Notes under the pieces: model-generated
Databases searched by the model: none
The model's input: only the letters and a program-made list of their open reading frames with translations
What the model was told of the DNA's origin: nothing
Shown: one piece after another, positions 6,160-8,127 of the stretch
Numbering within the stretch: position 1 is the first letter of the stretch
Layout of the letters: the number at the start of each line of letters is the position of its first letter
Translations under genes and position numbers: made by a program
Source of the DNA: Alphaproteobacteria bacterium
GTDB taxonomy: Bacteria; Pseudomonadota; Alphaproteobacteria; Sphingomonadales; Sphingomonadaceae
Assembly (NCBI GenBank): GCA_028293055.1
Contig: JAQGLD010000037.1
Location: 1 to 8,127 of the forward strand
Length of the DNA stretch: 8,127 nucleotides
Direction: 5' to 3'

Positions 6160-6177
6160 TCCGGCCTCGAGACCGGA
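6160..6177. promoter_or_regulatory. Imperfect palindrome in the divergent promoter region (possible operator)
   Basis: TCCGGCCTCGAGACCGGA is an 18-bp palindrome with one mismatched pair, centred on CTCGAG. It lies 24 bases upstream of the DUF4398-like start and about 145 bases upstream of the halogenase start, in the only stretch that can hold both promoters (6136-6322). It could be a regulator-binding site. It could equally be a decayed palindromic repeat, since GGGATC followed by CCGGCCT resembles family A arms. No convincing -35/-10 pair was found. Confidence 0.3.
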
Positions 6178-6322
6178 ATCAAGACTGAACGGGCGCCGGT
6201 GCGCGGCGGTTGCCGAAATGCCGCGGACCGTGCAGTTCCAGCGCCGAAACGAATTGCCGCCGGCCGCGCTGGCAAGGGCAAACCGCCTGTTCCCGATGGG
6301 CGCGCTGGGCTAGGAACTGCGC

Positions 6323-7870
6323 ATGGGCCACAATCGAAGCATCATCATCGTCGGCGGCGGGACGGCCGGCTGGCTGACCGCGGCCTATCTCGCCCGGTTC
6401 CTCGAAGTGTCCAACCATAGCGACATCGAGATCACCCTGCTGGAATCGCCCGAGATCGGCATCATCGGGGTGGGCGAGGGCACCTTCCCGACCATCCGGG
6501 AGACGCTCAAGTTCCTCGGCATCGACGAAAGCGGCTTCATCCGCGCGACCTCTGCGACGTTCAAGCAGGGGATACGCTTCGTCGATTGGGCCGAAACCCC
6601 GCGCGACGGCAAGCACAACCATTATTTCCATCCGTTCGAAGCGCCCTTCTACACCGATGGGGCGAGCCTGGTGCCCTATTGGCTACTCCAGGACGAAGCG
6701 ACCCGTCCGCCCTTCGCCGAGGCGGTCACCTTTCAGAATCGCGTGGCCGAGGCCCAGCGCGCCCCGAAGCGGCCGCACGAGGGCGATTTCGCCGGCCCTC
6801 TCAATTATGCCTATCATTTCGATGCTGCGCGGCTGGCGGCGGTGCTCGCCGAGCGCGCCCGTCAGCTCGGTGTCACCCACCTCCAGGGCGAGCTGATCGG
6901 GGTCGAGCTCGACGAGCGGGGCGCGATCGACCATCTTCTCACCGCCGAGCATGGCGAGCTCAAGGCCGATCTCTACATCGACTGTTCCGGCTTTCGCGCC
7001 GAGTTGATCGGGCGTGCGCTCGGAGTCCCGTTCCGTTCGGTGCGCCGCTGGCTGTTCGCCGATCGGGCGGTGGTCTGCAAGATTCCCTATGATCGGCCCG
7101 ACGTTCCGCTCGAAAGCTACACGATCGCGACCGCCCACCAGGCGGGCTGGACCTGGGACATCGGCCTCGCCGGCGCGCGCGGCATCGGCTGCGTCTATTC
7201 GAGCGACCATATGGCCGACGAAGAGGCCGAGGCGGTGCTTCGCGCCCATGTCGCGCCCACGGATGTGATGGTGCGGCGCATTCCGTTCGAAGCCGGTTAT
7301 CGCGAGCGCCAATGGGAGAAGAATTGTATCGCGGTCGGCCTCGCCGGCGGCTTCCTCGAGCCGCTGGAATCCACCGGCATGGTGCTGATCGAGGCTGCGA
7401 TCGGAATGATCGGCGAACTGTTCCCGCATAACGGCCCGGTCGATGCGCCGGCGCGCCGCTTCAACCAGCTGATCAACGCGCGCTACGACAACATCGTCAA
7501 CTTCCTGAAGCTCCATTACTGCCTCAGCCGCCGCGAGGAGCCGTTCTGGCGCGACAATGTCGATCCGGCCTCGATTCCCGAGCGGCTGCAGGAACTGCTC
7601 GAACAATGGCGCTATCGCCCGCCGGGCCGTTTCGACTTCATCCTCGACCTCGAATCCTTCGCCTTTTTCAACTATCAATACATCCTGTACGGCATGGGCT
7701 TTCGCACCGACCTCTCGGCGGGGCGGAGCGACTTCCCCAATGTCGGCGCGGCGCAGAAGATCTTTGCCCGAATCCGCAGTTTCGGCGAGCGCGCGATGCA
7801 CGATTTGCCGGCGCACCGCAGCCTCATCGAGCAGATCAATTCCGGGGAAGAGAGATTGCTGGCGAGCTGA
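6323..7870 (+). CDS. Flavin-dependent halogenase (tryptophan halogenase family)
   Basis: These enzymes use reduced FAD, oxygen and halide to make hypohalous acid, which reacts with an active-site lysine and then halogenates an aromatic or indole substrate; a separate flavin reductase is needed. The 515-residue length is typical. The FAD-binding GxGxxG is G11-G16 ('VGGGTAG'). 'GVGEGTFPTI' (49-58) follows, and the catalytic lysine is K81 in 'TFKQGIRFVDW'. The WxWxI motif is present as 'GWTWDIG' (275-281), with glycine where many members have proline. 'FLEPLESTG' (344-352) satisfies FxxPxxSxG and includes the conserved acidic residue. The start at 6323 has AGGA at 6312-6315. No flavin reductase, TonB receptor or regulator is in the window. 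Related sphingomonad and Brevundimonas enzymes often accept free indoles, so tryptophan should not be assumed as substrate. Confidence 0.93.
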   Translation: MGHNRSIIIVGGGTAGWLTAAYLARFLEVSNHSDIEITLLESPEIGIIGVGEGTFPTIRETLKFLGIDESGFIRATSATFKQGIRFVDWAETPRDGKHNHYFHPFEAPFYTDGASLVPYWLLQDEATRPPFAEAVTFQNRVAEAQRAPKRPHEGDFAGPLNYAYHFDAARLAAVLAERARQLGVTHLQGELIGVELDERGAIDHLLTAEHGELKADLYIDCSGFRAELIGRALGVPFRSVRRWLFADRAVVCKIPYDRPDVPLESYTIATAHQAGWTWDIGLAGARGIGCVYSSDHMADEEAEAVLRAHVAPTDVMVRRIPFEAGYRERQWEKNCIAVGLAGGFLEPLESTGMVLIEAAIGMIGELFPHNGPVDAPARRFNQLINARYDNIVNFLKLHYCLSRREEPFWRDNVDPASIPERLQELLEQWRYRPPGRFDFILDLESFAFFNYQYILYGMGFRTDLSAGRSDFPNVGAAQKIFARIRSFGERAMHDLPAHRSLIEQINSGEERLLAS

Positions 7871-7876
7871 AAAGGC

Positions 7877-7901
7877 CCCCTCCGGCGCGCGGCCGGAGGG
7901 G
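7877..7901 (-). terminator. Strong hairpin terminator between halogenase and MFS genes
   Basis: CCCCTCCGGC (7877-7886) and GCCGGAGGGG (7892-7901) form a perfect 10-bp GC-rich stem around a GCGCG loop. On the minus strand the stem is followed closely by TTTT (7873-7870), so it best serves the transporter gene, whose stop lies 14 bases before it. It can also stop plus-strand transcription from the halogenase, though no T-run follows on that side. Confidence 0.8.
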
Positions 7902-7915
7902 CAGGGGAGCTGGCT

Positions 7916-8127
7916 TCAGATGATCGGAACCGCCTCAATCATCGTGCGGTCGAGGTCGCGAAGGTCGCGGCCGCGAGTTTCCTTGCCGAACCAGATCAGC
8001 AGCAGGAGCGCGAGCCCGGTCGGCACCATGATGATCGCCGCGGTGATCGCCAGCGGCGGAACCAAAGCGAGGATCGACAGGAACTGGGCGAGCACGCCCC
8101 CGGCCTTGCTGCACGCTGCGACCCAGC
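7916..8127 (-). CDS. MFS transporter, C-terminal fragment (runs off the window)
   Basis: The minus strand has an open frame of about 69 codons from the window edge to a TGA at 7918-7916. It reads '...GWVAACSKAGGVLAQFLSIL', then a final hydrophobic helix ('ITAAIIMVPTGLALLLLIWFG'), then 'KETRGRDLRDLD' and the end 'RTMIEAVPII'. The E-T-R-G-R pattern right after the last helix is the usual C-terminal signature of MFS sugar/organic-solute porters (PETRGR-type), and 'GWVAACSKAGG' resembles their eleventh-helix region. The protein is an inner-membrane secondary transporter; the substrate cannot be read from this piece. The N-terminal part lies beyond the window. It converges on the halogenase and shares the hairpin at 7877-7901 as terminator. 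Confidence 0.75.
   Translation of the reverse strand, partial: WVAACSKAGGVLAQFLSILALVPPLAITAAIIMVPTGLALLLLIWFGKETRGRDLRDLDRTMIEAVPII

Noticed and set aside
6683..7816. A 377-codon minus-strand frame opposite the halogenase
   Set aside because: Antisense to a gene with intact catalytic motifs; its composition and lack of domains mark it as a shadow.
1..8127. CRISPR array, tRNA or rRNA gene, transposase, toxin-antitoxin pair or defence system
   Set aside because: No spaced direct repeats, cloverleaf-like sequence or matching protein motifs were seen. The repeats present are palindromic intergenic elements.

Overview
This GC-rich window looks chromosomal and alphaproteobacterial, most likely from the Sphingomonadaceae. 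That inference rests on the style of the GatA, GatB and GatC proteins, on several families of short palindromic intergenic repeats of the kind common in such genomes, and on a flavin-dependent 'tryptophan halogenase' of the type frequent in sphingomonads and relatives. No rRNA, tRNA, CRISPR array, transposase or phage gene was seen.

Layout. A small VOC/glyoxalase-fold gene (61-447, +) is followed by the complete gatC-gatA-gatB operon (656-4323, +), which encodes the three-subunit Glu-tRNA(Gln)/Asp-tRNA(Asn) amidotransferase. Next is a four-helix membrane protein with two CxxC pairs (4409-5278, +), of unknown function. It converges on a minus-strand gene for an exported DUF4398-like, Ala-rich helical protein with a cationic Thr/Arg-rich tail (5455-6135, -). 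That gene is divergent from a full-length flavin-dependent halogenase (6323-7870, +). The halogenase converges, across a strong hairpin, on the C-terminal end of an MFS-type transporter that runs off the window (7916-8127, -).

How the genes work together. Only gatCAB forms an obvious functional unit. The halogenase and the MFS transporter may belong to a neighbouring carbohydrate-uptake locus, as seen for related genes elsewhere, but the window does not show this. The other genes look like independent neighbours.

The most unusual feature is the invasion of the gat region by palindromic repeats. One family occupies the VOC-gatC gap and the gatC-gatA gap, and a degenerate copy appears to lie in frame inside gatB. 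A second, MITE-like element fills the gatA-gatB gap. In both intra-operon gaps an open frame begins by overlapping the upstream stop codon (ATGA or GTGA) and ends by overlapping the downstream start codon (ATGA or TAATG). Ribosomes could therefore in principle stay coupled across the inserted repeats. I see no convincing undescribed defence or biosynthetic system here.
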